The notes beneath the pieces are model-generated. The model was not told the DNA's origin. It did not search any database and saw nothing but the letters and a program-made list of their open reading frames with translations. Shown piece by piece: positions 44,205 through 53,253 of a stretch of DNA of 64,000 nt. The number at the start of each line of letters is the position of its first letter. The first letter of the stretch is position 1. A program made the translations under genes and the position numbers. Origin of the DNA: Bradyrhizobium_A sp052115025 (GTDB taxonomy: Bacteria > Pseudomonadota > Alphaproteobacteria > Rhizobiales > Xanthobacteraceae); contig NZ_JBFRFW010000007.1 in assembly GCF_052115025.1 (NCBI RefSeq), positions 1 to 64,000 of the forward strand. The letters are read 5' to 3'.

Positions 44205-45098
44205 ATGGCGAGCATCGAGCAGTATGAGGCGTTCGTCGAAACCATCGACCGCGGCAGCCTGACGGCGGCCGCAAAACGCCTGAACCGATCGCTGCAGTCG
44301 GTCAGCCGCGCGATCGCGACACTGGAGGAAGAGCTCGGGGTCGAGCTCGTGCGGCGGACGACCCGGCGGCTCAATCCCACGCCGGCCGGCCTCACCCTCC
44401 ATGAGCGGCTGCGAGCCGCGTTGAAGGACATCAACGATGCCCGGGCCGACGCGAAACGAGAGACCGCGCGGGTGAGCGGACTGTTCAGGATCGGCGCCCC
44501 TGTCCGGTTTGCCCCAAACTTTGTGGTCCCGTCCGCGGTCGCGTTCCAGCACAAATTTCCGGATCTCGAGATCGAGCTCGCTCTGACCGACGCCTTCGCT
44601 GACATGATCGAGGACAGGCTCGACGTCGCCATCCGGATCGGCGACCTCGGCGCTGCAAGCCTGAGGTCGCGCAAGGTCGCCCAACTCCGCCGAATCGTTG
44701 TCGCGGCGCCAAGCTATCTCGCGCGCCACGGCTCTCCACGCACGCCCGACGATCTCGCGTCGCATCTGTGCGTCGTGCGCACGGTCGGCCCGGAGGGCGA
44801 CGCGTGGCCACTCACAGTGAATGGCGCGGTGGTGCGAACAGCCGTGAAAGGCGCGTTCCGTACCAACGATGCCGCAGCCGCGAATGTGGCGGTGCTGCAT
44901 GGGGCAGGTATCGGGCTCGCGCCGTTATGGCAGGTTCGCCAGGACATCGACGACGGCCGCCTGGAAATTCTTCTGCCCGAGCACCAGCCGCCCCCGATAC
45001 CGGTGAGCGCCGTGTGGCCTGGCAGCGTCGGCACGCCGGCGCGCACCCGCCTGTTTGTCGACATGCTGGTGCACAGGCTGGCGGGCGAGCGGATCTAG
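44205..45098 (+). CDS. LysR family transcriptional regulator
   Basis: This 297-residue regulator has an N-terminal LysR helix-turn-helix (EAFVETIDRGSLTAAAKRLN, SVSRAIATLEEELGVELV) and a substrate-binding domain of the type seen in CrgA-like regulators (LFRIGAPVRFAPNFVVPS, LDVAIRIGDL). It is divergent from the frameshifted MFS gene, which it probably controls. The effector is unknown. Confidence 0.9.
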   Translation: MASIEQYEAFVETIDRGSLTAAAKRLNRSLQSVSRAIATLEEELGVELVRRTTRRLNPTPAGLTLHERLRAALKDINDARADAKRETARVSGLFRIGAPVRFAPNFVVPSAVAFQHKFPDLEIELALTDAFADMIEDRLDVAIRIGDLGAASLRSRKVAQLRRIVVAAPSYLARHGSPRTPDDLASHLCVVRTVGPEGDAWPLTVNGAVVRTAVKGAFRTNDAAAANVAVLHGAGIGLAPLWQVRQDIDDGRLEILLPEHQPPPIPVSAVWPGSVGTPARTRLFVDMLVHRLAGERI

Positions 45099-45246
45099 GT
45101 CGCCGCTCGTCGGCGAGAGCGGACGGTCGACCATTGTAACGTGCCGGGAATGATGAAGACGGTGCACCAAGGCGGTGCCGCGCCGTGCGGCGCGCATTCT
45201 CGCAAACCACTGATCGTTTTGAGAAGCTGTTCGTCTTGAGAAGATC

Positions 45247-45321
45247 TGGAGCGGGCGAAGGGATTCGAACCCTCGACCCCAACCTTGGCAAGGTTGTGCT
45301 CTACCCCTGAGCTACACCCGC
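45247..45321 (-). tRNA. tRNA-Gly (GCC anticodon)
   Basis: On the minus strand the sequence begins GCGGGTGTAGCTCAG, has the anticodon loop TTGCCAA between CAACC/GGTTG arms, a GGTTCGAATCC T-arm and ends with an encoded CCA. The acceptor stem GCGGGTG pairs with the CGCCCGC 3' side apart from a G-T position. The D-, anticodon- and T-arms are all intact, so it should be functional. Confidence 0.95.
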
Positions 45322-45617
45322 ATCCGAGATATTGGCGCCCCGCGGAGCGCCGACGGGCTGTCCTATGCCAAATGCCGCCGGGGAATGCAACAGGCTGGTC
45401 GCAATTAAACTGGCGATGACGCTTAACAGACGGTTTTGCGACATTTCGCGGCCTCAACGGCCTGGATTTCGCCACGCCAGCGGCGATTCGCGCCGGTTCC
45501 CGGTGATTGAAAATACCGGCCTTTGCCGCCATTTATCTTCGGGGCCGTGATAGGATCGGCCCATCCCGACAATGCGAGGGGCATCGGGACGGCCAACGGG
45601 CGCCAGGCGAGGACCAC

Positions 45618-46535
45618 GTGACAATTATCGACCAGAACAGCGGCGAAATTCCGCCGGCTTCCGCCAATCTGATCAAGGACACCACCACCCAGACGTTCAT
45701 GAAGGACGTCATCGAGGAATCGCGCCAGCAGCCGGTGCTGATCGACTTCTGGGCGCCGTGGTGCGGTCCCTGCAAACAGCTGACCCCGATCCTGGAAAAG
45801 GCCGTTCGCGCCGCCAAGGGCAAGGTCAAGCTGGTCAAGATGAACATCGACGAGCATCCGGCGATTCCCGGCCAGATGGGCATCCAGTCGATCCCCGCGG
45901 TGATCGCTTTCGTCAACGGCCAGCCGGCCGACGGCTTCATGGGCGCGGTGCCGGAAGGCCAGATCAACGCCTTCATCGAGCGCTTGACCAAGAACCAGCC
46001 GCCGACCGGCACGGCCGCCGACCTGCTCAAGGAAGCCGACGCAGCCCTGGCTGCCGGCGATGCGGAGACGGCCGCCGCGATCTACGCCCAGGTGCTCGGC
46101 GAAGATCCGGAGAACATCACGGCGCTGGCGGGGCTCGCGCGCTGCTATGCGGAAACCGGCGCCATCGACCAGGCGGCCCAGACGCTCGCCATGGTGCCCG
46201 AATCCAAGCGCAACGATCCGGCGGTCAAGGCGGTGCAGGCGATTCTCGACCTCGCCGCCCAGGCCGAATCACTCGGCCCGCTCGCCGAGCTCGAGCAGAA
46301 GGTTTCCGCGGATCCCAAGGATCATCAGGCGCGGTTCGACCTCGCCACCGCGCTGAACGCCGCCGGCAAGCGGGCGGAAGCGACCGATCACCTGCTGGAG
46401 ATCGTGCGCCGCGACCGCAAGTGGAACGACGACGGCGCACGCAAGCAGCTCGTGCAGCTGTTCGAGGCGTGGGGACCGACCGACGAGGCGACCACCGAGG
46501 GACGGCGCCGCCTGTCCTCGATCCTGTTCTCCTGA
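45618..46535 (+). CDS. Thioredoxin-domain co-chaperone (YbbN/CnoX-like)
   Basis: This 305-residue protein has an N-terminal thioredoxin domain (about 20-125) with the active site WAPWCGPCKQL and a C-terminal tetratricopeptide-like helical region (about 135-300). Alphaproteobacterial members keep the CGPC motif, unlike the E. coli protein. Family members protect or hand over oxidised client proteins to chaperones. GTG start after GGCGAGGACCAC. The next gene, a Lon-N domain protein, follows after 84 bases and is often adjacent in relatives, suggesting a protein-quality operon. Confidence 0.88.
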   Translation: MTIIDQNSGEIPPASANLIKDTTTQTFMKDVIEESRQQPVLIDFWAPWCGPCKQLTPILEKAVRAAKGKVKLVKMNIDEHPAIPGQMGIQSIPAVIAFVNGQPADGFMGAVPEGQINAFIERLTKNQPPTGTAADLLKEADAALAAGDAETAAAIYAQVLGEDPENITALAGLARCYAETGAIDQAAQTLAMVPESKRNDPAVKAVQAILDLAAQAESLGPLAELEQKVSADPKDHQARFDLATALNAAGKRAEATDHLLEIVRRDRKWNDDGARKQLVQLFEAWGPTDEATTEGRRRLSSILFS

Positions 46536-46619
46536 CGCCGCGCGCGGGCGGCGCCGCCGCGGCGACCGCCCCGCGTCTCCGACGAGACGCCGCCGCGATG
46601 TGAAGCCGAGAAACAACCG

Positions 46620-47294
46620 ATGCCGATCAACGTCGAATATCGCGGACCTGCGGATCTTCCCGCCATCATTCCGGTGTTTCCCCTGACCGGCGCGCTGCTG
46701 CTGCCGCGCGGGCAGATGCCGCTCAACATCTTCGAGCCGCGCTATCTCGCGATGGTCGACGATGCGCTGCGTGAGGGCCATCGCCTGATCGGCATGATTC
46801 AGCCGGACGTCGCGCATTCGCACAATGCCGACCGCCCCGTGCTGTTCCAGGTCGGCTGTGTCGGCCGCATCACCCAGCTCGCCGAAGCCGGCGACGGCCG
46901 TTACATCCTCGAGCTCACCGGCGTATCACGCTTCAAGGTGGTCGAGGAGATCGCGGTGACCACCGCCTACCGGCGCTGCCGTGTGAATTATGAGCCCTTC
47001 ATCGACGATTTCACCGCCCGCAAGGGCGAGGACGAGGTCGACCGCGAGGCGCTGCTGTCGGCGCTGCGCGCGTTCCTCAAGGCCAACCAGCTCAAGGTCG
47101 ACTGGGAAGGCATCGACGGCGCTCCCAACGAGGCGCTGGTCAACGCGCTCGCGATGATGTCGCCCTTTGGCGCCGCCGAGAAGCAGGCACTGCTCGAGGC
47201 GCGCGATCTCAAGACCCGCGCCGAGATCCTGATCGCGGTGACCGAGATGGACCTCGCCAAGAAGAAGACATCCGGCGACCCGCCCCTGCAGTAA
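46620..47294 (+). CDS. Lon N-terminal-domain (substrate-binding) protein
   Basis: This 224-residue protein covers only the Lon N-terminal domain: IPVFPLTGALLLPRGQMPLNIFEPRYLAM near the start and GRITQLAEAGDGRYILELTG in the middle, then a helical end. It lacks the Lon ATPase and protease parts. Such stand-alone proteins are common in Rhizobiales and have no established role; they may bind unfolded proteins. It is next to the YbbN-like gene. Confidence 0.87.
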   Translation: MPINVEYRGPADLPAIIPVFPLTGALLLPRGQMPLNIFEPRYLAMVDDALREGHRLIGMIQPDVAHSHNADRPVLFQVGCVGRITQLAEAGDGRYILELTGVSRFKVVEEIAVTTAYRRCRVNYEPFIDDFTARKGEDEVDREALLSALRAFLKANQLKVDWEGIDGAPNEALVNALAMMSPFGAAEKQALLEARDLKTRAEILIAVTEMDLAKKKTSGDPPLQ

Positions 47295-47324
47295 CCGACA
47301 ACCCGTCGCCCGCCGCGCGGACGC

Positions 47325-47687
47325 TCAATACCCCGCCGCCGCCAATCCGACCGCCAGCGCCAACGCCATCCAGCCGGGATGCCGGCCGCGCGTCGCGCAG
47401 GCGTTGGCGAGCGCACCGAACGCATACATCGCCGCGACGATCACCACGATCCAGTGCCGTGCCGTCGCTGGTGCGACATGCGGCGCCGCGACCAGCAGCA
47501 CGCCGCCGGCGATCCATGCCACGGTGCTGCATTGCCAGACCAGGCGAATCAGCGTGCGCAGTCGCCGCGGCTCGATCGTGGCGTTGGCAAACACCTTGGT
47601 TTCACCGAGCACGCCGTGCACCAGCGCGGTGAGAATCGCGATCACGCCGGCAATCTGCAGCATCAGATCACGCATCATCGTCACCAT
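47325..47687 (-). CDS. Small membrane protein of unknown family
   Basis: This protein of about 116-120 residues has three or four hydrophobic helices (for example LQIAGVIAILTALVHGVLG and HWIVVIVAAMYAFGALANA) and a conserved-looking ETKVFANATIEPRRLRTLIR loop. I do not recognise the family with certainty. ATG codons at 47687, 47678 and 47675 are all in frame; the first lies inside a palindromic operator, so a later start is plausible. It is divergent from a TetR regulator that probably represses it. Confidence 0.6.
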   Translation of the reverse strand: MVTMMRDLMLQIAGVIAILTALVHGVLGETKVFANATIEPRRLRTLIRLVWQCSTVAWIAGGVLLVAAPHVAPATARHWIVVIVAAMYAFGALANACATRGRHPGWMALALAVGLAAAGY

Positions 47688-47709
47688 ACAGTTGTGTATG
47701 GTGACGATG
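47676..47709. promoter_or_regulatory. Candidate TetR operator, copy 1 (large palindrome)
   Basis: There are two perfect 15-base arms, CATCGTCACCATACA and TGTATGGTGACGATG, around GTTG. The core ATACAGTTGTGTAT is repeated at 47732. It overlaps the possible start codons of the small membrane protein gene. Confidence 0.65.
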
Positions 47710-47731
47710 CGCCGATCGCTGGCCCCTGTCA

Positions 47732-47751
47732 ATACAGTTGTGTATGGTGAC
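47732..47751. promoter_or_regulatory. Candidate TetR operator, copy 2
   Basis: The 20 bases ATACAGTTGTGTATGGTGAC are identical to 47686-47705, 46 bases away. The site is 26 bases upstream of the TetR start, suggesting autoregulation. Confidence 0.6.
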
Positions 47752-47777
47752 TCATGAACGAGATGGATGGTCGATAG

Positions 47778-48320
47778 ATGGCGGATCAGCTGTCGGCGCA
47801 GGACTGGCTCGACCAGGGGTTGCGAACGCTGGCGCGCGACGGCTTCATCGCGCTGAAAGCGGATCCGCTGGCGAAGGCGATGGGCGTGTCCCGCGGCAGC
47901 TTCTACTGGCATTTCGCCGACATCGCCGCCTATCACGCCGCGGTGCTCGGACGCTGGCGCGAGGTTGCGCTCGACAACATCATCGCCGATGTGGAACAGG
48001 CGCCGCCCGAGGACATGCCGCTGCGCCGGCTGCTGCGCCGCGTGTTCGCCGCACGGCCGGCGCTGGAGATGGCGGTGCGCGGCTGGGCAACCCATGATGC
48101 CGCGGCGCGCCGGGCCGTGCAGGCGGTGGACCGCCGCCGTCTCGGCTATGTCGCGGACCTGCTGGTCGCCGCCGGCGTGCCGGCGGCCGCCGCACAAGCC
48201 CGCGCACAGATCCTGTACTGGGCGTTTCTCGGCTTCGCGCTGTCGGACCGGGCGCCGCCCGCCGAACCGCTGACGGCGCTGGTCGACGAACTGGTCCGGA
48301 TGGCCGGCGCGCGCGACTGA
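47778..48320 (+). CDS. TetR family transcriptional regulator
   Basis: This 180-residue regulator has a TetR helix-turn-helix in the first 55 residues (DQGLRTLARDGFIALKADPLAKAMG, then RGSFYWHFADIAAY) and a helical C-terminal domain. It is divergent from the small membrane protein gene, with two copies of the same palindromic core in between. It probably represses both. Confidence 0.88.
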   Translation: MADQLSAQDWLDQGLRTLARDGFIALKADPLAKAMGVSRGSFYWHFADIAAYHAAVLGRWREVALDNIIADVEQAPPEDMPLRRLLRRVFAARPALEMAVRGWATHDAAARRAVQAVDRRRLGYVADLLVAAGVPAAAAQARAQILYWAFLGFALSDRAPPAEPLTALVDELVRMAGARD

Positions 48321-48402
48321 ACAGCGCGCCCGCGCGATATCCATCCGCTGCACAGATGTGCTAGCAGGAGAGCATCTTCACGAGTTCACGCCGGAGCCTG
48401 CC

Positions 48403-48600
48403 ATGACGACATCCCCGACCCAGCGCCCGGACGCCGTCGATCCGAAACTGCTCGAGATCCTGGTGTGCCCGCTGACCAAGGGCCCGCTGGAGTACGATGC
48501 CGAACGGCAGGAACTGATCTCGCGCTCCGCCAAGCTCGCCTACCCGATCCGTGACGGCATCCCGATCATGCTGCCCGAAGAGGCGCGCAAGCTGGACTGA
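48403..48600 (+). CDS. Trm112-like protein (YcaR/UPF0434)
   Basis: This 65-residue protein has the Trm112 pattern LLEILVCPLTKGPLEYD followed by LISRSAKLAYPIRDGIPIML. Bacterial versions are small zinc-ribbon-like proteins in which, as here, only part of the cysteines remain (CPLTKG). In other domains of life Trm112 activates methyltransferases; the bacterial role is less clear. GGAG precedes the ATG. An earlier GTG at 48358 would add 15 residues that do not fit the family. Confidence 0.85.
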   Translation: MTTSPTQRPDAVDPKLLEILVCPLTKGPLEYDAERQELISRSAKLAYPIRDGIPIMLPEEARKLD

Positions 48601-48647
48601 GGCGGAAGACGGTTCGCGACGGGACACAGCGCGCTTCCACATTTTCT

Positions 48648-48742
48648 GCGTCATCACCGGGCTTGACCCGGTGATCCTGCTTAAGAAACGCACGTCGTGT
48701 AGTGAGTAGGCTGGTTTGCCGGGTCCAGCCCGGCAATGACGC
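48648..48742. repeat. Family B palindromic repeat pair
   Basis: One unit is built on GCGTCATCACCGGGC / GACCCGGTGATCCTGCTTAA (about 48648-48684). A second is built on TTTGCCGGGTC / GCCCGGCAATGACGC (about 48714-48742). They lie between the Trm112-like gene and the convergent hydroxylase gene. Confidence 0.6.
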
Positions 48743-48804
48743 ATGGGACGTCGCAAACTCTGGGAAACAGCCTAACCGCGTGGCCCACGATCGGCTTGCG
48801 GACG

Positions 48805-50025
48805 CTACAGCGCCTCGCCGCGCAGCAGGCGCGGCACCTCGCCGGCAAGGCCCGCAGCCTGACGGATGAAGGCGCTTTTCAGCGGCGGCAACCGGTCAAC
48901 GAGGCCGAGCCCGATGTCGCGCACGCTGCGCAGCAGCGTCGATTCATTGGAGAACAGCATGTTCAGCGTGTTGGTGGCGACCCCCATCGCCATGGTGTCG
49001 AAGCGCCGCCAGCGCTGATAGCGCTCGAGCACGTCGGCCTGCCCCGGATCGATACCGAGCCGCGCCGCATCCACCACGCATTCGGCAAGTGCGGCGATGT
49101 CCTTCAGCCCCATGTTGAGGCCCTGTCCGGCGATCGGATGGATGACATGGGCGGCGTCGCCGACCAGCGCCAGCCGCGGCGCGACGAAGGAGCGGGCGAC
49201 GAAATAGCCGAGCGGAAACGCGCGCGGCGCATCCAGCGCCCGCACCTCGCCAAGCTTCAGCCCGAACCGCATCTCCAGCTCCCGCTGGAATTCGTCGGCT
49301 GGCAGCGCCACGATCCGCGCCGCCTCGTGCCGCTTCTCGGTCCACACCAGCGACGAGCGCCGGCCCATCAGCGGCAGAATCGCGAACGGCCCGGCCGGCA
49401 GGAAATGCTCCTCGGCGCGGCCCTCATGATCGCGCTCGTGGCCGACAGTGACGACGATGCCCGACTGATCGTACTCCCAGCCATGGGTGGCAATGCCGGC
49501 GCGCTCACGCAGCTTCGAGCGCGCGCCGTCGGCGGCGACCAGGAGGGCAGCCTCGATGGTCTCGCCGCTGCTGAGGCGCACCGCGATGCCGTCGCTGCGC
49601 GTCTCGAATGTCGTCACGGCGGCGGCGCGCAGGGTGATGCCGGAGGCTTCCGCGCGCGTCGCCAGCGCGTCGATCAGACGGCGGTTCTCCACCATGTGCG
49701 CGAATGGCTCGCCCGGCGCGACCTCGCCGCCGAAGGTGAGGAACACCGGCCGCGTCGCATCCGCGAGCTGGCTGTCGGTCACCACCATGTCGAGGATCGG
49801 CTGCGCCTCGGCTGCGACGTCGCCCCACACGTCCAGCGCCTCGAACAGCCGCCGGCAGGCGGCCACGATCGCCGAGGCGCGGGGGTCGCGGGACGGCCGC
49901 GTCGCCAGTGCCGGATCGGCGACGATGATCGGGGTGGTATCGCCGAACCCCTGGCGGAGCGCCAGCGCCAGGGCGAGCCCTGCGAATGCGCCGCCGCCGA
50001 TGACGATACCTCGTTGCGTGGACAT
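48805..50025 (-). CDS. UbiH/UbiF-family FAD monooxygenase
   Basis: This 406-residue flavoprotein has an N-terminal FAD motif GIVIGGGAFAGLALALAL, the DG motif VAADGARSKLRERAGI (about 188-203) and the second FAD motif LALVGDAAHVIHPIAGQGLNMGL (about 298-320). These define the ubiquinone-biosynthesis hydroxylase family, which hydroxylates the ring of polyprenylphenol intermediates. Which position it hydroxylates cannot be told. The start at 50025 follows GGAAAGACGACC. It is divergent from the thioesterase gene. Confidence 0.88.
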   Translation of the reverse strand: MSTQRGIVIGGGAFAGLALALALRQGFGDTTPIIVADPALATRPSRDPRASAIVAACRRLFEALDVWGDVAAEAQPILDMVVTDSQLADATRPVFLTFGGEVAPGEPFAHMVENRRLIDALATRAEASGITLRAAAVTTFETRSDGIAVRLSSGETIEAALLVAADGARSKLRERAGIATHGWEYDQSGIVVTVGHERDHEGRAEEHFLPAGPFAILPLMGRRSSLVWTEKRHEAARIVALPADEFQRELEMRFGLKLGEVRALDAPRAFPLGYFVARSFVAPRLALVGDAAHVIHPIAGQGLNMGLKDIAALAECVVDAARLGIDPGQADVLERYQRWRRFDTMAMGVATNTLNMLFSNESTLLRSVRDIGLGLVDRLPPLKSAFIRQAAGLAGEVPRLLRGEAL

Positions 50026-50195
50026 GGTCGTCTTTCCATACTCGCTCTTGCCACGCACGCACGCTTGGGCAACATAGTCCCGCGCCTGGAACACGGCGGA
50101 TGCTGTTGTTCTATCAGCAATTCCGTGTGCCCGGAAATGTTCAAATTGCGACGGCGGACCGACGGGTCCGGCGCAACCGAGGACCGAGACACGCC

Positions 50196-51059
50196 ATGTC
50201 GAAAAGCCTGATTGACCTGATCTCGATTCTCGACATCGAGCCGCTGGAAGTGAATTTATTCCGTGGCATCAGTCCCAAGACCAGCTGGCAGCGGGTGTTC
50301 GGCGGCCAGGTCATCGGCCAGGCCATGGTGGCGGCGTGCCGCACGGTCGAAGGCCGCGTGCCGCATTCATTGCACTGCTACTTCATCCTGCCGGGCGACC
50401 CGCAGATCCCGATCATCTACGAGGTCGAGCGGCTGCGCGACGGCAAGAGCTACAGTACCCGCCGCGTCACCGCGATCCAGCATGGCCACGCCATCTTTTC
50501 CATCATGGTTTCGTTCCATGTCGAGGAAGAAGGCTCGTTCGACCACCAGGAGGTGATGCCCGACGTGCCGCCGCCGGAAAAGCTCACCGCCGAAGAGGTC
50601 GCCAAGCAGCCGATGTTCCGGGAGATGCCGGAGTTCATCCGCCGCTATTACGAATCCGACCGCCCGATCGAGCTGCGCCCGGTCGAGCTCGGTCGCTATT
50701 TCGGCCAGAAGATCGAGGATGGCCGCATCCATGTCTGGATCCGCACCGCCGCCAAGCTGCCGGACGATCCGGCCCTGCACATGTGCGCGCTCGCTTACGC
50801 CTCCGACTTCTCGCTGCTCGACGCGGCGATGGCGCGTTATGGCCGCACCCTGTTCGACAAGCGCATGATGCCGGCGAGCCTCGACCATGCGATGTGGTTT
50901 CACCGCCCGTTCCGCGCCGACGAATGGCTGCTCTACAGCCAGGATTCGCCGAGCGCCCAGGGCGGCCGCGGCCTGACCCGCGGGCTGATCTTCAAGCCGG
51001 ACGGCACGCTGGTCGCTTCCGTCGCCCAGGAAGGCTCGATCCGCGAGCGCAAGAGCTGA
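50196..51059 (+). CDS. tesB: Acyl-CoA thioesterase II
   Basis: This 287-residue double-hotdog protein matches TesB over its length: DIEPLEVNLFRGISPKTSWQ at the start, VFGGQVIGQAMVAA with the conserved helix, and the second hotdog with CALAYASDFSLLDAAM (about 200-215), whose Asp is the catalytic residue. The Gln/Thr partners are expected in the C-terminal GGRGLTRGLIF stretch. It hydrolyses medium- to long-chain acyl-CoA. The ATG at 50196 gives the usual family length. Confidence 0.9.
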   Translation: MSKSLIDLISILDIEPLEVNLFRGISPKTSWQRVFGGQVIGQAMVAACRTVEGRVPHSLHCYFILPGDPQIPIIYEVERLRDGKSYSTRRVTAIQHGHAIFSIMVSFHVEEEGSFDHQEVMPDVPPPEKLTAEEVAKQPMFREMPEFIRRYYESDRPIELRPVELGRYFGQKIEDGRIHVWIRTAAKLPDDPALHMCALAYASDFSLLDAAMARYGRTLFDKRMMPASLDHAMWFHRPFRADEWLLYSQDSPSAQGGRGLTRGLIFKPDGTLVASVAQEGSIRERKS

Positions 51060-51391
51060 TGACCCATCCGTGCAGGCCGCGCCGCGGCCTGCCGCTGGCC
51101 ACGACGTCCCGCCGTGCCGTGCAATTGGGCATCACCCGCCCGGAATTGCCGTAATATTTTGCCGACAGCCTTTATCGCAGGCAATAAACCTGCTTATTTC
51201 CTGCGTCCGTGCCGCCCGCGTCGGCAGGCGCGGAAGGGCGTCGTCGTCAATTGTCATATCGCTGATGTCATATCGCTGACATACGGGCGCGATCCCGTGA
51301 CGCCGCCGGCGTGGACTGCCAGCGGGCTTTGCGGACGGCGGTCCAGGGCGCATGAGAGAGGCGCATGAGAGAGCTGGGAAGGCCGGGGACT
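51060..51391. other. glnK leader with two short tandem duplications
   Basis: TGTCATATCGCTGA occurs twice in a row (51252-51279), and GCGCATGAGAGAG occurs twice in a row (51348-51373). I could not find a convincing sigma-54 -24/-12 element here. No gene is visible. Confidence 0.6.
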
Positions 51392-51730
51392 ATGAAACTT
51401 GTTGTTGCGATCATCAAACCGTTCAAGCTCGACGAGGTGCGCCAGGCACTGACCGCCATCGGCGTGCACGGCATGACGGTGACCGAGGTCAAGGGTTACG
51501 GCCGCCAGAAGGGCCATACCGAAATCTATCGTGGCGCAGAGTATGTGGTGAACTTCCTGCCCAAGCTGCGCATCGAGATCGCTGTCTCCTCGGAGCTCGC
51601 CGACAAGGCGGTCGAGGTCATCACCGCGGGCGCGCGCACCGGGCAGATCGGCGACGGCAAGATCTTCGTCACGCCGATCGATCACGCGCTGCGCATCCGC
51701 ACCGGCGAAACCGACACCGACGCGCTCTGA
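51392..51730 (+). CDS. glnK: PII signal protein (GlnK type), first copy
   Basis: This 112-residue PII protein has a start KLVVAIIKPFKLDEVRQAL and a T-loop GYGRQKGHTEIYRGAEY with Tyr51, the site uridylylated by GlnD. It also has the PII C-terminal signature TGQIGDGKIFVTPI. It should sense 2-oxoglutarate, ATP and nitrogen status and bind the AmtB encoded 73 bases downstream to close it. An earlier in-frame ATG at 51365 is inside a tandem duplication and is rejected. A second glnK-amtB pair is at 55-57 kb. Confidence 0.93.
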   Translation: MKLVVAIIKPFKLDEVRQALTAIGVHGMTVTEVKGYGRQKGHTEIYRGAEYVVNFLPKLRIEIAVSSELADKAVEVITAGARTGQIGDGKIFVTPIDHALRIRTGETDTDAL

Positions 51731-51803
51731 CGCCATTTCTCATTCTCGTCTCGGCGCGCCCAACGCCGCGCGCGCCTTCATTGTTGCCTGCCGGGGATCT
51801 TCC

Positions 51804-53183
51804 ATGACGATCACGCCCTGCCGCGCGTCGCGTGCGGCTGCTCTTGCGACGCGTGCACGCGCGCATTTCATCGCCACTTCGCGCCGCGGTCTCGCCGCCG
51901 CGACCTTCGGCGCCGCGGCGCTGCTGGCCGCAGGTGGCACCACGCCCGCGCTGGCGCAGGCCGCATCCGGCAGCATCAATGCCGCCGACACCGCCTGGAT
52001 GATCGTCGCGACCGCGTTGGTGCTGATGATGACCATTCCCGGCCTCGCGCTGTTCTACTCCGGCATGGTGCGCAAGAAGAACGTGCTCGCCACCATGGCG
52101 CAGAGCCTCGCCGCCGTGGCGCTGATCTCGATCCTGTGGGTGATCTACGGCTACAGCCTCGCCTTCGTCGGCGACGGCGCCTGGATCGGCACGCTCGACC
52201 GCGGACTGCTCGCCGGCGTCGACATGACCAGCGTCAATCCGCTGGCGAAGACGATTCCCGAGGCGCTGTTCGCGCTCTACCAGATGACCTTCGCTGTCAT
52301 CACCGTGGCGCTGGTGGCGGGCGCGGTGGCCGATCGCCTGCGCTTCTCTGCCTATGTGGTGTTCTCGCTGTGCTGGTTCACGCTGGTCTATGTGCCGCTC
52401 GCGCACTGGATCTGGGGCGGCGGCTTCCTTGCCGCAGCGGGCACGCTCGATTTCGCCGGCGGCCTCGTGGTGCACCTCAGCGCCGGCACGGCCGGCCTCG
52501 TCGCCGCGCTGGTGATGGGCAATCGCCGCGGCTACGGCACCGACAATCTCGCGCCCTACGACCTGTCGCTGGCGATCATCGGCACCGGCCTGTTGTGGGT
52601 CGGCTGGTTCGGCTTCAATGGCGGCTCGGCGCTGGAAGCCGGCTCACGCGCGGTGATGGCGATCTTCGCCACCCATCTCGCCGCCTGCGCCGGCGCGTTG
52701 ACCTGGACCGCGATCGAATGGCTGACACGTCGCAAGCCCTCCGTGCTCGGCATGATCTCCGGCGCGGTCGCGGGCCTCGGCACCATCACGCCTGCCTCCG
52801 GCTTCGTGGCGCCGTGGCACGGCATCGTCATCGGCATCGTCGCCGGCGCGGTGTGCTTCTGGGCCTGCACCAGCCTCAAGCATCGCTTCAACTACGACGA
52901 CTCGCTCGACGTGTTCGGCATTCATGGCATCGGCGGCCTGCTCGGCACGCTGCTGGTCGGCGTGTTCGCCACCTCCGCGATCGGCGGCTCGTCCGGGCTG
53001 ATCGAGGGCAACAGCAAGCTGATCCTGAGCCAGCTCTACGGCATCGCCGTCACCTTCGCGTGGACCGGCGGCGTAACCTTCGTGCTGCTCAAGATCGTCG
53101 ACGTCATGGTGCCGCTGCGCGTCACCAAGGACCAGGAGCTGGAAGGCCTCGACATCACCCAGCACGGCGAGGCGCTGCAGTAG
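51804..53183 (+). CDS. amtB: Ammonium transporter, first copy
   Basis: This 459-residue protein has an extended N-terminal signal region (RRGLAAATFGAAALLAAG, then a likely cleavage near ALAQAA) followed by 11 membrane helices. Amt signatures include LALFYSGMVRKKN, the region DFAGGLVVHLSAGTAGL with the first pore histidine, and DVFGIHGIGGLLGT with the second. It conducts ammonium across the inner membrane and is gated by the GlnK encoded just upstream. It differs from the second copy in its long N terminus. Confidence 0.93.
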   Translation: MTITPCRASRAAALATRARAHFIATSRRGLAAATFGAAALLAAGGTTPALAQAASGSINAADTAWMIVATALVLMMTIPGLALFYSGMVRKKNVLATMAQSLAAVALISILWVIYGYSLAFVGDGAWIGTLDRGLLAGVDMTSVNPLAKTIPEALFALYQMTFAVITVALVAGAVADRLRFSAYVVFSLCWFTLVYVPLAHWIWGGGFLAAAGTLDFAGGLVVHLSAGTAGLVAALVMGNRRGYGTDNLAPYDLSLAIIGTGLLWVGWFGFNGGSALEAGSRAVMAIFATHLAACAGALTWTAIEWLTRRKPSVLGMISGAVAGLGTITPASGFVAPWHGIVIGIVAGAVCFWACTSLKHRFNYDDSLDVFGIHGIGGLLGTLLVGVFATSAIGGSSGLIEGNSKLILSQLYGIAVTFAWTGGVTFVLLKIVDVMVPLRVTKDQELEGLDITQHGEALQ

Positions 53184-53253
53184 CCGCCGCAGACCTGCGC
53201 CGCGCACGGCTTCGGTCGGCGCGGCGCATCCCTGCCAGGCAGGGCTTGCATTT

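Noticed and set aside
51060..51391. Sigma-54 promoter for the first glnK
   Set aside because: No GG-N10-GC element with acceptable flanks was found by eye. The nearest candidate has the wrong spacing.
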